64,000 nucleotides of DNA from Streptomyces ruber (GTDB lineage Bacteria > Actinomycetota > Actinomycetes > Streptomycetales > Streptomycetaceae), in NCBI RefSeq assembly GCF_014648075.1, contig NZ_BMQK01000019.1, positions 48,706-112,705 of the forward strand. Direction: 5' to 3'. The notes below the pieces were generated by a model that made no database searches, was not told where the DNA came from, and saw nothing but the letters and a program-made list of their open reading frames with translations. Below, in pieces: positions 26,492-35,247 of the stretch. Numbering within the stretch: position 1 is the first letter of the stretch; the number at the start of each line of letters is the position of its first letter. The translations under genes and the position numbers were made by a program.

Positions 26492-28225
26492 ATGGGAAGC
26501 GGAGACGGGCGCGGGAGTGCCGGGCAGCACCTGCCCAGGCTGCGCCTCGACGAGCTGCTGGACGAGCTGCAGGCGCGCGTCGACGCGGCGCGCGGCGCCC
26601 AGGACCGCGTGCACAGCCTGCTGGAGGCCGTGCTGTCGGTCGGGCGGGAGCTGGACCTCGCCCAGGTGCTGCGGCGCATCGTCGAGGCGGCCGTGGTGCT
26701 GGTGGACGCCGAGTACGGGGCGCTCGGCGTGATCGGCGACGACCGCCGGCTGTCGCAGTTCCTGACCGTGGGCGTCGACGAGGAGCGGCGGGCGCGGATC
26801 GGTGACCTGCCCAGCGGCCACGGCATCCTCGGCGAGCTGATCCGGCACCCGGAGCCGCTGCGGCTCGCGGAGCTGTCGGAGCACCCGGCCTCGTACGGCT
26901 TCCCGGCCCGTCATCCGCCGATGCGCTCCTTCCTGGGCGTGCCCGTCCGGGTGCGCGAGCAGGTCTTCGGCAACCTCTACCTGACCGAGAAGCGCGGCGC
27001 GGCCGGGTTCGACGCCGAGGACGAGGCCGTGCTGTCCACGCTCGCCGTGGCCGCCGGGGTGGCCGTGGAGAACGCGCGGCTGTACGAGGAGACCCGGCTG
27101 CGCGAGCGGTGGCAGCGAGCCGGTGCGGAGGTCACCAGCACCCTGCTGTCGGGGGCGCCGGGCACAGAGGTGCTGGCGCTGATCGTGGAACAGGCCCGCC
27201 GGATCGTCGCCGCCGATGTCGGGATGATCGCGGAGTACGCGCCCGGGACGGACCGTCTGCGGCCCGCCGTCGCGGTCGGGACCGGCGCCGAGGAGCGGGG
27301 CGGGCTGGTGCTGTCCGCGCGGGACGACTTCGTCGGGGCCGCCCTGACCACGTCGCAGCCGGTGGTGAGCGCGGACGTACGGCACGACGTACGGACGGGC
27401 GGGCGCCAGGCGCACTGGGCCGGGCTGGGGCCCGTCGTCGCCGTCCCCCTCGGCGCGGGCGGGAAGGCCCGCGGCGTCCTGCTGCTGGCCCGGCGGGCAG
27501 GCGGCACCCCGTTCGCCGACGCCGACACCGGGCCTCTGCTCGGCTTCGCCGGGCAGGCCGCACTCGCTCTCGAACTCGCCGAACGGCGCCGGGACGCCGA
27601 GCAGATCACGCTGCTGGAGGACCGTGACCGCATCGCCCGCGATCTGCACGACCTCGCGATCCAGCGGCTGTTCGCGGCCGGGATGACGCTGCAGAGCACC
27701 CGGCGGTTCGTGGACCGTCCGGAGGCCGTGGAGCGGCTGTCCCGGGTCGTCGACGACCTCGACGCGACCATCAAGATCATCAGGTCGACCATCTTCGGCC
27801 TGCGCACGCACCGCGGAGCCGGGAAGGCGGGCGGGTTGCGCGCACAGGCCACGGAGGCGGTGCGGGCCTCCGCGGCCTCCTTCGGGTTCGCACCCGCGCT
27901 GCGCATCGAGGGACTTGTCGACACCGAGGTCCCCGACGAGGTCACGGAGCATGTGCCGGCCGTGCTCGGCGAGGCGCTCAGCAACGCCGCCCGGCACTCG
28001 GGAGCCCGTGCCGTGGACGTCCGTCTGCGCTGCGCCGGCGGCGAGTTGACGCTCACGGTCACGGACGACGGGTGCGGGGTGCCGGACGGCGCCGTACGCA
28101 GCGGACTGGCGAACCTGCGGGACAGGGCCACCGCACTCGGGGGCACCCTGACGGTCGGGCCGCGGCCGGAGGGCGGCGGCACGCGGCTGGTGTGGCGGGT
28201 GCCCACGACACCGGCGGACGGCTGA
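26492..28225 (+). CDS. GAF-GAF sensor histidine kinase, DevS/DosT/OsdK-like
   Basis: 577 residues, soluble. Two GAF domains (about 55-205 and 225-370) precede a HisKA_3 dimerisation segment with the phospho-accepting His in RIARDLHDLAIQRLFAAGM, and a HATPase domain (ALSNAARHSGARAVDV; VTDDGCGVPDGAV). The first GAF contains ARHPPMRSFLGVPVRVR with His141, in the region where DevS carries its heme-ligand His149, so heme-based O2/redox sensing is likely. ATG at 26492 follows GGAGGGGC. No cognate NarL-type regulator is adjacent; the nearest, 29840-30511, overlaps a different kinase gene. Confidence 0.9.
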   Translation: MGSGDGRGSAGQHLPRLRLDELLDELQARVDAARGAQDRVHSLLEAVLSVGRELDLAQVLRRIVEAAVVLVDAEYGALGVIGDDRRLSQFLTVGVDEERRARIGDLPSGHGILGELIRHPEPLRLAELSEHPASYGFPARHPPMRSFLGVPVRVREQVFGNLYLTEKRGAAGFDAEDEAVLSTLAVAAGVAVENARLYEETRLRERWQRAGAEVTSTLLSGAPGTEVLALIVEQARRIVAADVGMIAEYAPGTDRLRPAVAVGTGAEERGGLVLSARDDFVGAALTTSQPVVSADVRHDVRTGGRQAHWAGLGPVVAVPLGAGGKARGVLLLARRAGGTPFADADTGPLLGFAGQAALALELAERRRDAEQITLLEDRDRIARDLHDLAIQRLFAAGMTLQSTRRFVDRPEAVERLSRVVDDLDATIKIIRSTIFGLRTHRGAGKAGGLRAQATEAVRASAASFGFAPALRIEGLVDTEVPDEVTEHVPAVLGEALSNAARHSGARAVDVRLRCAGGELTLTVTDDGCGVPDGAVRSGLANLRDRATALGGTLTVGPRPEGGGTRLVWRVPTTPADG

Positions 28226-28502
28226 CACCGCTGCCTCCTGCGGTGCCCGGTGCGCCCGGCCGCGGCGGGCGCTCATGGGTGCGCTCCTCCCGCGCCGCCG
28301 AGGACGAACGGCGGCTCCGACTCCTGACCATTCCGGCCCGCCCGGCAGGTGACGCGGAGTGCCTCCGCACGCGCCCGGCGCCGTGAGGGCGACCTGGGCG
28401 GGGCCCGTGCTCGGGAGAGCACACGGGCCTGGCGCGGGGACGGCCGTGCTGCCGGCCGTGAACGGCGGCCACCCCACGGTCCCGGCGCCCACCGCACAGG
28501 GG

Positions 28503-28531
28503 GTGTCCGTGCGGTCGGTCCGCACGGACAC
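28503..28531. terminator. Hairpin in the convergent gap after the sensor kinase
   Basis: Perfect 12-bp arms (GTGTCCGTGCGG at 28503-28514 and its complement at 28520-28531) around a 5-nt loop. A further imperfect stem lies at about 28402-28430. There is no T-run, as usual for high-GC actinobacterial terminators. Confidence 0.5.
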
Positions 28532-28566
28532 GCGGCCAGTCGCGCTCCCGCGCACTCCCGGCCGCA

Positions 28567-28621
28567 GCCACGGTGCACCGGACCCGCCGCGGCTTCCCCG
28601 GCGGGTCCGGTGCACCGTGGC
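28567..28621. terminator. Very long perfect hairpin, probable bidirectional terminator
   Basis: Arms of 22 bp, 28567-28588 and 28600-28621, are perfect complements around an 11-nt loop. The hairpin lies in the 645-bp gap between the convergent sensor-kinase gene and HAD gene. The rest of this gap (28226-28870) holds no supported gene. Confidence 0.6.
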
Positions 28622-28870
28622 CCGACGCGGCGAGCCGCCACGGCACGGCCAGACCGGGCCGACCGGTCCGCACACAGGGACGGAAGCCCCGTTCCCCCGC
28701 ATCTCCCTTTCGCCTGCTTCCGCTCCCCGAGGACATCGAACCGGCGTCACGGCGCCCACCTGGCCGACGACGGACGACGGGTCTCTCCGACGAGGCGTCG
28801 GTCGGCAGGGCCGACGGCCACGCCCTCGGGCGCCTCCGGGCTGCCGGGCAGCGTCAGCACCCGCGGTTTC

Positions 28871-29614
28871 TCACACGAGCAGTTCCGCGAGATCTCGTAC
28901 GACGATGTCGGCACCGTGCCGCAGCAGCCGTTGCCCGGCGTCCGGACCCGGGTCGCGGGCCACGCCGACGACGAGCGCGAAGCCACCGTCCCGGCCCGCT
29001 TCCACGCCCGCCACCGCGTCCTCGACGACGGCGGTACGACCGGCTGGGGCACCGAGCCTGCGAGCCGCCTCGAGGAAGAGGTCGGGCCGTGGCTTGCCCG
29101 GCAGGCCCAGCCGCGCCGCCTCCACCCCGTCGACCAGCACGTCGAAGAGGTCGAGGACGGCCGCCCGGGCGAGCAGTTCCCGGGCGTGGCGGGAGGCGGA
29201 GACCGCCGCGCACCGGACACCCGCCCGGCGCAGGGCGCGCACCAGCCGCACGGTGCCCGGATAGGCGTCCATGCCCCGCTCGCGCAGCCGCGCGGCGAAG
29301 AGCCGCTCCTTGGCCTCGGCGACGGTCCGCACCGTCTCGGGCGGCGGGTGCAGGCCGCGCGAGGCGAGGAAGGCGGCGGCGCCGTCGAGCCGGGACCTGC
29401 CGTCCACATGGAGCCGGTAGTCGTCCCGGACGTCGAAGGGGCGGCGCTGCCCGGGCGCCGGGGGCGGATGCTCGGCCAGGTAGGCGTCGGAGGCGGTCTT
29501 CCACGCGGCGGCGTGCGCCCGGGCCGAGTCCGTGATCACCCCGTCGGTGTCGAACACGGCGGCCCGCAGGTTCCGCAGCACCGGGGCGAGCATCGTGTCG
29601 GGCTCCCCGTTCAT
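28871..29614 (-). CDS. HAD-family beta-phosphoglucomutase-like protein
   Basis: 247 residues. Motif I is AVFDTDGVITDSARAHAAAWK (Asp22 nucleophile, Asp24 acid/base). Motif II is AVSASRHARELL, the motif III Lys is in LPGKPRPDLFLEA, and motif IV is VVEDAVAGVEAGRDGGF. A helical cap containing DGRSRLDGAAAFLASRG matches the beta-phosphoglucomutase group. Expected reaction: beta-glucose 1-phosphate to glucose 6-phosphate, the step after a GH65 phosphorylase. Start ATG at 29614 follows AAGGAG. Its normal partner is at the opposite end of the hypoxia island (1-1985). Confidence 0.88.
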   Translation of the reverse strand: MNGEPDTMLAPVLRNLRAAVFDTDGVITDSARAHAAAWKTASDAYLAEHPPPAPGQRRPFDVRDDYRLHVDGRSRLDGAAAFLASRGLHPPPETVRTVAEAKERLFAARLRERGMDAYPGTVRLVRALRRAGVRCAAVSASRHARELLARAAVLDLFDVLVDGVEAARLGLPGKPRPDLFLEAARRLGAPAGRTAVVEDAVAGVEAGRDGGFALVVGVARDPGPDAGQRLLRHGADIVVRDLAELLV

Positions 29615-29839
29615 GGTTGCTCCTTCGGCAGCGCGACGGATGCGGCGGCACTCTCACCGGCCTGCAGGGGGCGTTCCCGCCGCCGGCGCTTCCGGCCGAC
29701 CGTACGGTGACGCCGCACCGGGGTCTCACCGTCACGGTGCCACCGGCGGACCGGCGGCAGAAGGGTCGCCTCGCCCGGGCCGTCCGGCCCGTACCGAACA
29801 TCGGCAGCGCGTGGCGGGCGAGGGCGGCTTCCCCGGACC

Positions 29840-30511
29840 CTACGGGTCGGGCAGCCCGCCCGGCCGCGGGGTCATACCCGCTTCCCTGGCCATCTCCGCT
29901 GCCTGTCTCCGGTCCCGGGCCGACAGCTTGGCGAGGATGGAGGAGACATGGTTGCGTGCCGTCTTGGTGCTCATTCCCAGTCGCTGCGCGACGGCCTCGT
30001 TGGAGCAGTTCGCCGCCAGCAGGGCGAGCACCTGGTGCTCCCGTTCCGTCAGCTGACGGAACGGCCGGTGTTGCTGCGATCCTGCGCGCAGCCTGTCGCG
30101 GATGCGGTCGGTGAGCAGTGGGTCGAAGAACATGGCGGCCCGGGCCACCGTACGGATCGCCTCGAGCACTGTCTCCGGCTCGGCGTGTTTGGAGAGGTAG
30201 CCCAGCGCCCCGGCGTCCATGGCGCCTTCCAGCCGCTCGTCGTCGTCATAGGCCGTGAGGATCAGCACCGCCACGTGGGGCGCGGCTCCGCGCAGCCGTC
30301 GTGTGATCTCGATGCCGTTGCGTTCCGGCATCTCGATGTCCAGGACGGCCACGTCGGGGCCGTGGTCCAGGATCAGTCGTTCCGCGTCGGTGCCGGTGCG
30401 CGCGGTGGCCACCACCGTCATGTCCGGGGCGACCGACAACCGGGCGACCAGTCCCTCGAGGAAGACCGGGTGGTCCTCGGCGACCAGCACGGTGATCGGC
30501 CCGGGGCTCAC
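29840..30511 (-). CDS. NarL/FixJ-family response regulator
   Basis: 223 residues. The receiver domain (about 5-120) has the acidic pair in LVAEDHPV and phospho-acceptor Asp58 in VAVLDIEMPERNG. A LuxR-type HTH follows (about 150-210, LTEREHQVLALLAANCSNEA; MSTKTARNHVSSILAKL). The GTG at 30511 overlaps the stop of the upstream kinase gene by 4 bp, so the two form one cognate pair. DNA target is unknown; it is not obviously the OsdR/DevR orthologue. Confidence 0.93.
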   Translation of the reverse strand: MSPGPITVLVAEDHPVFLEGLVARLSVAPDMTVVATARTGTDAERLILDHGPDVAVLDIEMPERNGIEITRRLRGAAPHVAVLILTAYDDDERLEGAMDAGALGYLSKHAEPETVLEAIRTVARAAMFFDPLLTDRIRDRLRAGSQQHRPFRQLTEREHQVLALLAANCSNEAVAQRLGMSTKTARNHVSSILAKLSARDRRQAAEMAREAGMTPRPGGLPDP

Positions 30512-32871
30512 GGCGCCGGCTCCACGTCCGTCCCGCACGGCAGAACCGCCCGTACGACGGTTCCCGCGTCGGGCGCGGATTCGACGACGCAGCTGCCGCC
30601 CAGCTCCTCCGCTCGCTCCCGCATCGAGCGGAGCCCGAAGCCGATGTAGGTCCTGTCGCCGACGTCCGGCAGTCCGCGTCCGTCGTCCCGGACCTCGATG
30701 CCCAACCGGCGTGGCACCCCGGGCAGTCCGTCGTCGTCGACGGTGTCCGGCGTGGAGGGGGCGGGATTCTCCGGGGCGAGCCTGATCCGGACCGTGCAGT
30801 GTGCGGCCCGTCCGTGGCGCACGCTGTTGGTCAGAGCCTCGACCGCGATGTGGAAGGCCGCGACCTCCACCGCTGCCGGCAACGGTACGTCGCTGGCGGG
30901 CCCGGAGATGTCCACGCGGAGGCCGGAGGCGGCTCCGGCTGTCAGGTCCTGTGCCCTGCGCCGGATCGCTCCGGTGAGTCCGAGCGCGTCGAGTGCGGGC
31001 GGACGCAGGCCGTCCACGAGGTCCCGTAGCCCGCGGGCCGCGGTACGCATGCCTCCGGCACCCTCCCGGAGCAGGCCGCGCACGTTGGTGAGGCGTGCGT
31101 CGGCGGACGGTCCGTCGAGCCAGGCCAGCGCGGCCTCCACTTTGAGCGACAGCCCGGTGAGCGTGGGGCTCAGTCCGTCGTGCAGGTCCCGGCGCAGTCG
31201 GCGCCGTTCGTCCTCCCGGACGGTGACGGCGTACGTACGGGAACGCAGTACCTCCTGGTGCAGCGCCACGGACCGCACTGCGGCGCCCAGTTGATCGGCG
31301 ATCTCGCCGAGCAGGTCGAGGTCGGACTCGGACAGTGGCTCGTCCGGTTCCCGCGCCGAGACGATCAGCCGGCCGACGGCACGCCCGTGGTGGCGCAGCG
31401 GCCGGGTGTAGCACACGCCGACGGGGCGGCCCACGAATCGCGCGGTCCGGTATCCGCCGGGTGCCTGGGAATCGGCGATCTCGATGGCGGCGTAGGGCAG
31501 GCGCAGTGCCTGGGTGACGGCGACGACCACGTGGGACAGCGTCTGTTGTGGTGAGGGGATCCGGGCCAGTGCCCGCCCCAGCGCGCGCAGCGCCTCGGCG
31601 GGTTCCTCACGGCCTCCGAAGAACCACGAGCCGAGGCGGCGGCGCAGCGCCTCCTGGAGGGGAAGCGCGAGCAGGGCGGTCACCGTGGCTGCGCCCCCCG
31701 CTGCGAGGACGCCGGACGGCGTGGTCAGGGCAGCGAGGGTGACGGCGGCGAGGTAGCAGGCGAACAGGAGTGAGGCCAGCAGGGCGTGCCACAGCACGTT
31801 GCTGACGACGCGCTCGATGGCGTAGAGATGGTGGCGCAGGATGGCGACGATGATGCCGATCAGGATGGGGAGCCCGGCGAGCCCCACCCAGCGGACGAGG
31901 GTGGGCCGGTGGCCGATGACGATGTCCGGGACCAGCCACAGGGCGAAGAGGCCGAGCCCGGACAGCAGTCCGCCGCCGAACACCCAGCGCAGCGAGGGAC
32001 GCTGGTGCTGCGGTGCGCGACGGTAGACCTCGAAGGCCAGGTAACCGGCCGTCATCCAGCACAGGACGGTGATCGCTTCCTGGCCGGCGTGGATCAGCCC
32101 GACTGCGGTCATGCCCGGTGGTGCGCAGGCGAGGACGCCGCCGGTCCACAGCGCGAGAGCCGCCAGCGGTCCGGCGTAGGCGGCCGTCCGGAGCAGCTTG
32201 TAGGTGTTGCGCCACGCGAGACGCAGCGGCACCAGGCCGAGGGCCACCATCGCTCCCCACGCCAGGGTGCCGCCGATCAGCGTCGCGGCGTGGTAGAGCC
32301 AGAAGAGCGGGCCGGCGGTCGCGGCGTCCAGTGCGGTGACTCCCACCACCGGCCCGGCGACCAGCCAGGCGAAGGTGCCCGCGAAGCCGAGCAGCAGGGG
32401 GGTGCCCAACGGTGCGGTGGGCCGGCGGGCCCGCAGCCACAGCGCGAGCAGGCCGAGGAGCGCCAGGAAGAGCAGGGGTCCCGAGAAGTCGACGAGTTGC
32501 TGGCGCAGCACGGGCCGGGCCAGGGTCAGTTCCATCTCCCTGACCACTCCGTCGCGCACCAACCGGTAGCGCAGGGTGGCTCCCGCGAGAAGGGTCTCGT
32601 CGGGTACCGACCCCACTCCCCCGTCCAGTGGCCGTCCCTCGATGGCCACCACGACGTCGCCGCTCCCGATGCCTTCCGCGTTGGGGAACCACTTGTCGAC
32701 GCCGAGGCCTCGCGGCAGCCAGTCGGCGCGGGAGTAGCGCACGTCCGTGCCGTCCCCCGGAGTGGTCATACGGAGGACGAACCCCCAGCAGCCCAGTGTG
32801 ATCAGGGCCCCTGCCAGCGGCGTGGCGCACGGTACCCGAGTCGGCAGCTTGGTCACGCTGAGCGACCGCAC
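30508..32871 (-). CDS. Membrane sensor histidine kinase with N-terminal PDZ-like extracytoplasmic region
   Basis: About 787 residues from the GTG at 32871, chosen because a short basic start (RSLSVTKLPTRV) runs directly into the first membrane helix. The frame is open to a GTG at 33000. A PDZ-like segment (GIGSGDVVVAIEGRPLDGG) follows the first helix, then about eight hydrophobic helices, a GAF-like region (LPYAAIEIADSQAPGGYRTA), HisKA_3 with His in RLRRDLHDGLSPTLTGLSLK, and HATPase (ALTNSVRHGRAAHCTV; VRDDGRGLPDVGDRTYIG). It phosphorylates the regulator at 29840-30511. The signal is unknown; a peptide or envelope cue is possible given PDZ. Confidence 0.85.
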   Translation of the reverse strand: MRSLSVTKLPTRVPCATPLAGALITLGCWGFVLRMTTPGDGTDVRYSRADWLPRGLGVDKWFPNAEGIGSGDVVVAIEGRPLDGGVGSVPDETLLAGATLRYRLVRDGVVREMELTLARPVLRQQLVDFSGPLLFLALLGLLALWLRARRPTAPLGTPLLLGFAGTFAWLVAGPVVGVTALDAATAGPLFWLYHAATLIGGTLAWGAMVALGLVPLRLAWRNTYKLLRTAAYAGPLAALALWTGGVLACAPPGMTAVGLIHAGQEAITVLCWMTAGYLAFEVYRRAPQHQRPSLRWVFGGGLLSGLGLFALWLVPDIVIGHRPTLVRWVGLAGLPILIGIIVAILRHHLYAIERVVSNVLWHALLASLLFACYLAAVTLAALTTPSGVLAAGGAATVTALLALPLQEALRRRLGSWFFGGREEPAEALRALGRALARIPSPQQTLSHVVVAVTQALRLPYAAIEIADSQAPGGYRTARFVGRPVGVCYTRPLRHHGRAVGRLIVSAREPDEPLSESDLDLLGEIADQLGAAVRSVALHQEVLRSRTYAVTVREDERRRLRRDLHDGLSPTLTGLSLKVEAALAWLDGPSADARLTNVRGLLREGAGGMRTAARGLRDLVDGLRPPALDALGLTGAIRRRAQDLTAGAASGLRVDISGPASDVPLPAAVEVAAFHIAVEALTNSVRHGRAAHCTVRIRLAPENPAPSTPDTVDDDGLPGVPRRLGIEVRDDGRGLPDVGDRTYIGFGLRSMRERAEELGGSCVVESAPDAGTVVRAVLPCGTDVEPAP

Positions 32872-33191
32872 ATCCACATCATCGTGCGTCTCGCCGGGGG
32901 CCGCAACGGCCGAGATCCAGCAGTACCCGCTCGCTTCCCGGCCGACGGGAACCCGATGTCCCTCGCTCACCGGGACGCCGGGACGGAACCGTGGCGGCAC
33001 TGCTGACGGCGCGGCGCATCGTCGCCGCGTCCGGCCGGACCACCCATGTCGCCGCAGTGTCCCCGGCCCGTTCTGTCGTCCTCGGTGCTCATGGGGTCTT
33101 CCCTGGTTCCGGGTGGCGGCGCGGCACCGGCCGCGAGCAGGCGGTGACGGTGCGGCGCCGTTCTGTTCAGGAGTGCGGCCGCTGCCCGGGC

Positions 33192-33232
33192 TGCGGCCCC
33201 CGGCCCTCCCCCGTTCGGGGCCGGGGGCCGCA
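33192..33232 (-). terminator. Strong GC hairpin downstream of the hypothetical gene
   Basis: Perfect 15-bp arms (33192-33206 and 33218-33232) with an 11-nt loop, 90 bp beyond the stop at 33322. The remaining 33001-33321 stretch shows no supported gene. Confidence 0.6.
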
Positions 33233-33321
33233 CGTCGGCTGTACCGCAGGGCCCGCTGTGGATGCTCCTGGCGGAATGCGCTCTTGGCGCGGCGCGGCGC
33301 GCGGGCCGTGGCGGCCGCGGC

Positions 33322-34015
33322 TCAGCCGGACGTCTGCCGGTCGTGGACCAGCCGGTAGGTGCCTCCGTGCCCCGCGTGTTCCACGGTCCGCTCCGGGCTG
33401 TCGGTCCGGCCGGTCCACGGACTCGTCGTGGACGGGATGACGACGCGGGCGGTGACGGGCTCGGAGACGTCGTCGCTCCACAGGCTGCGCAGGCAGTCGA
33501 AGAGCTCACCGAGGGTCCGGTGGACCGCCTCTTCGATGATCCGGCCGACCACCCCGCCCGGCTTTCCGACGGCGCCGCCGATGGCGTCCGCGATCGCGGG
33601 GGAACCCGACGCTTCCCTCGACCGGGTCGAACCAGGTGAACTGGCGCGGCGGCGCGTACCGGCGCAGGTCCCCGTCGTCGGAGTCGCCCGTCTCGAAGGC
33701 GGAGATCTTGCCGGTGTCGCCGCTCTCGTCGTCGCCGGCGCCACCGAGATGGGTCCCGTCCGTGCCCCATTCGCCGGTTTCGTCGACGCATTTCACGCCG
33801 TGAATACGCAGCGCGAGCTTCTTCCGCGGACGCCTTGCCCGGTACAGGTGCTCCGTGGCGGTGGTGCCGGCGGGCCTGGGGAACCTGTCCGGTGCCCCGT
33901 GGTGCGCGGCGACCTCGTACGCGGCGAACTGGAACTGCCGCAGCACACGCTCGGTCACGGCCTGCGCCTTCGCGTGGGAAACACTGGTGTCGACGGATTC
34001 CGTGTTCTCGGTCAC
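33322..34015 (-). pseudogene. Hypothetical protein gene with an apparent frameshift
   Basis: Starts at a GTG at 34015 behind GAGGAGAA and reads TENTESVDTSVSHAKAQAV, a Gly/Asp-rich middle (GAGDDESGDTGKISAFETG) and FTWFDPVEGSVGFPR. Good coding sense then moves to another frame: ASGSPAIADAIGGAVGKPGG, EEAVHRTLGELFDCLRSLW, ending GTYRLVHDRQTSG. The switch falls at or beside a run of five G at 33598-33602, so a single-base change or a sequencing error would explain it. If repaired, the product would be about 230 residues, soluble and of unknown function. No family recognised. Confidence 0.55.
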
Positions 34016-34282
34016 GGGCGCCTTCTCCTCGTGGCTCGTGCGGACGTCGGACCCCGGGAAAGACCCAGGCCGTCGTCCGGTTCGTGCCTGCCACGCTGCC
34101 CTTGCGCCGTCCCGCACCGCATGAGGCAGAAGCCGGGCCGGTACCGGGAAGTTGCCCGGCCGGCCCGGGCACTTGTCCCATGACACCCGGCAACCGCGTC
34201 AGGACGATGGAGGCGTGGTGCAGGGCCCCTTCGGGCGCACTGCACCGTCCGCGGAACCCGTCGGCTGGCTGCTCATCGCCTA

Positions 34283-34990
34283 CCGTTCGGGGCAGGCGTT
34301 TCGATCGCCTCGGCGGCGCGGGCCACCCTGATCATGGCCGTCGCCTCCGAGCCCGTCCGCGGGAGACCGCAGGCTCTGGCCGAAGAGGCGCGTACGGGAC
34401 CGGGCCGACCCGGTGCGCGTGGTCTCCGGCCTCGGCGACCGCCTGGCCCGCACCGGACCCGACGGCGTACCGCGGGCGATCTGCCAGGCCCTGCCCCTGC
34501 CGTACGCTGCCGTGCTCACCGTTGTCCGCGGCCGGTACAACGGTGCTGCAGTTGCCGGCGGCGCCGCCGGCGACGGCCCTGCACGCCACCGTCCTGACCC
34601 GGCGGCCGCAGCAGTCGCGGAAGCGGATCGCCGCCGCCCGTGAAGAGGAACGCCGCCGCCTCCGCCGCGACCTGCCCGACGGACTGGCCCCGTACTCGCT
34701 GGGCCTCCAGCTGCCCTCGCTGCCCGCTGCGGTCGCAGTGTCCGCCTACCGCATCGCCGCCGAAGCCCTCACCGACGCACCCTGCCACTCGATCGCCCCC
34801 AGGTGCACCTACACATCGAGGTCAGCGGCGGACTGCGCCTGGAGGTCTCCGCCGACGGCACCGCACCACCCGTGGGAACCAGCCGGCAGCCCGGCGCGGA
34901 GCCGTCCTCCACGCAGGTACCCGCCGCCGGACTGGACGGCGGCTGCACCGCAGGCCCGGACGCGACCGCACACCACCATGTGACGGCGGC
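34283..34990 (+). pseudogene. Decayed NarL-type sensor histidine kinase
   Basis: Remnants in three frames: a GAF-like piece RVVSGLGDRLARTGPDGVP and ALPLPYAAVLTVV; a HisKA_3 piece AAREEERRRLRRDLPDGLAP; and a HATPase piece VSAYRIAAEALTDAPCHS, followed out of frame by CTYTSRSA and LRLEVSADGTAPP. In the dimerisation motif the expected DLHDGL reads DLPDGL, so the phospho-accepting His is lost. The segment between HisKA and HATPase is also shortened. No receiver partner is adjacent. Clear loss of function. Confidence 0.7.
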
Positions 34991-35153
34991 ACCCCCGCTG
35001 CTCAGCCGGACCGGCCGCCCCCAGCGGCGGTGCTCGCCCTCACCATGGTGGAGGGCGACGGATCCGGCTCCGTGCGCCCAGGGGCAAGGCGCTCCATGCT
35101 GCACGCCGCGCCTTCGTCGTCATGCCTACCGGGAGCGTCACCCTGCCGCTGAC

Positions 35154-35203
35154 TGTTCCTGGGCGGGCTGCGCGCCATCGCGGCAATGGTCCGCCCAGGA
35201 ACA
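35154..35203 (-). terminator. Hairpin downstream of the FN3 protein gene
   Basis: 13-bp perfect arms (TGTTCCTGGGCGG at 35154-35166, complement at 35191-35203) with a 24-nt loop, 45 bp past the stop at 35248. Confidence 0.5.
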
Positions 35204-35247
35204 CAGAGACGGAACCAGCTATCCGTCAGGGGTCCGGACGGGGTCGG

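Noticed and set aside
29777..29790. GGGCCGTCCGGCCC palindrome upstream of the HAD gene as a sixth regulon box
   Set aside because: The second box at the required distance and the ATGCT-like hexamer are not convincing, so it was left out of the set.
32967..33092. Short minus-strand frame beginning MSTEDDRTGRGH behind GGGAAG
   Set aside because: 41 codons, no similarity, overlaps the likely leader of the kinase gene; not enough support.
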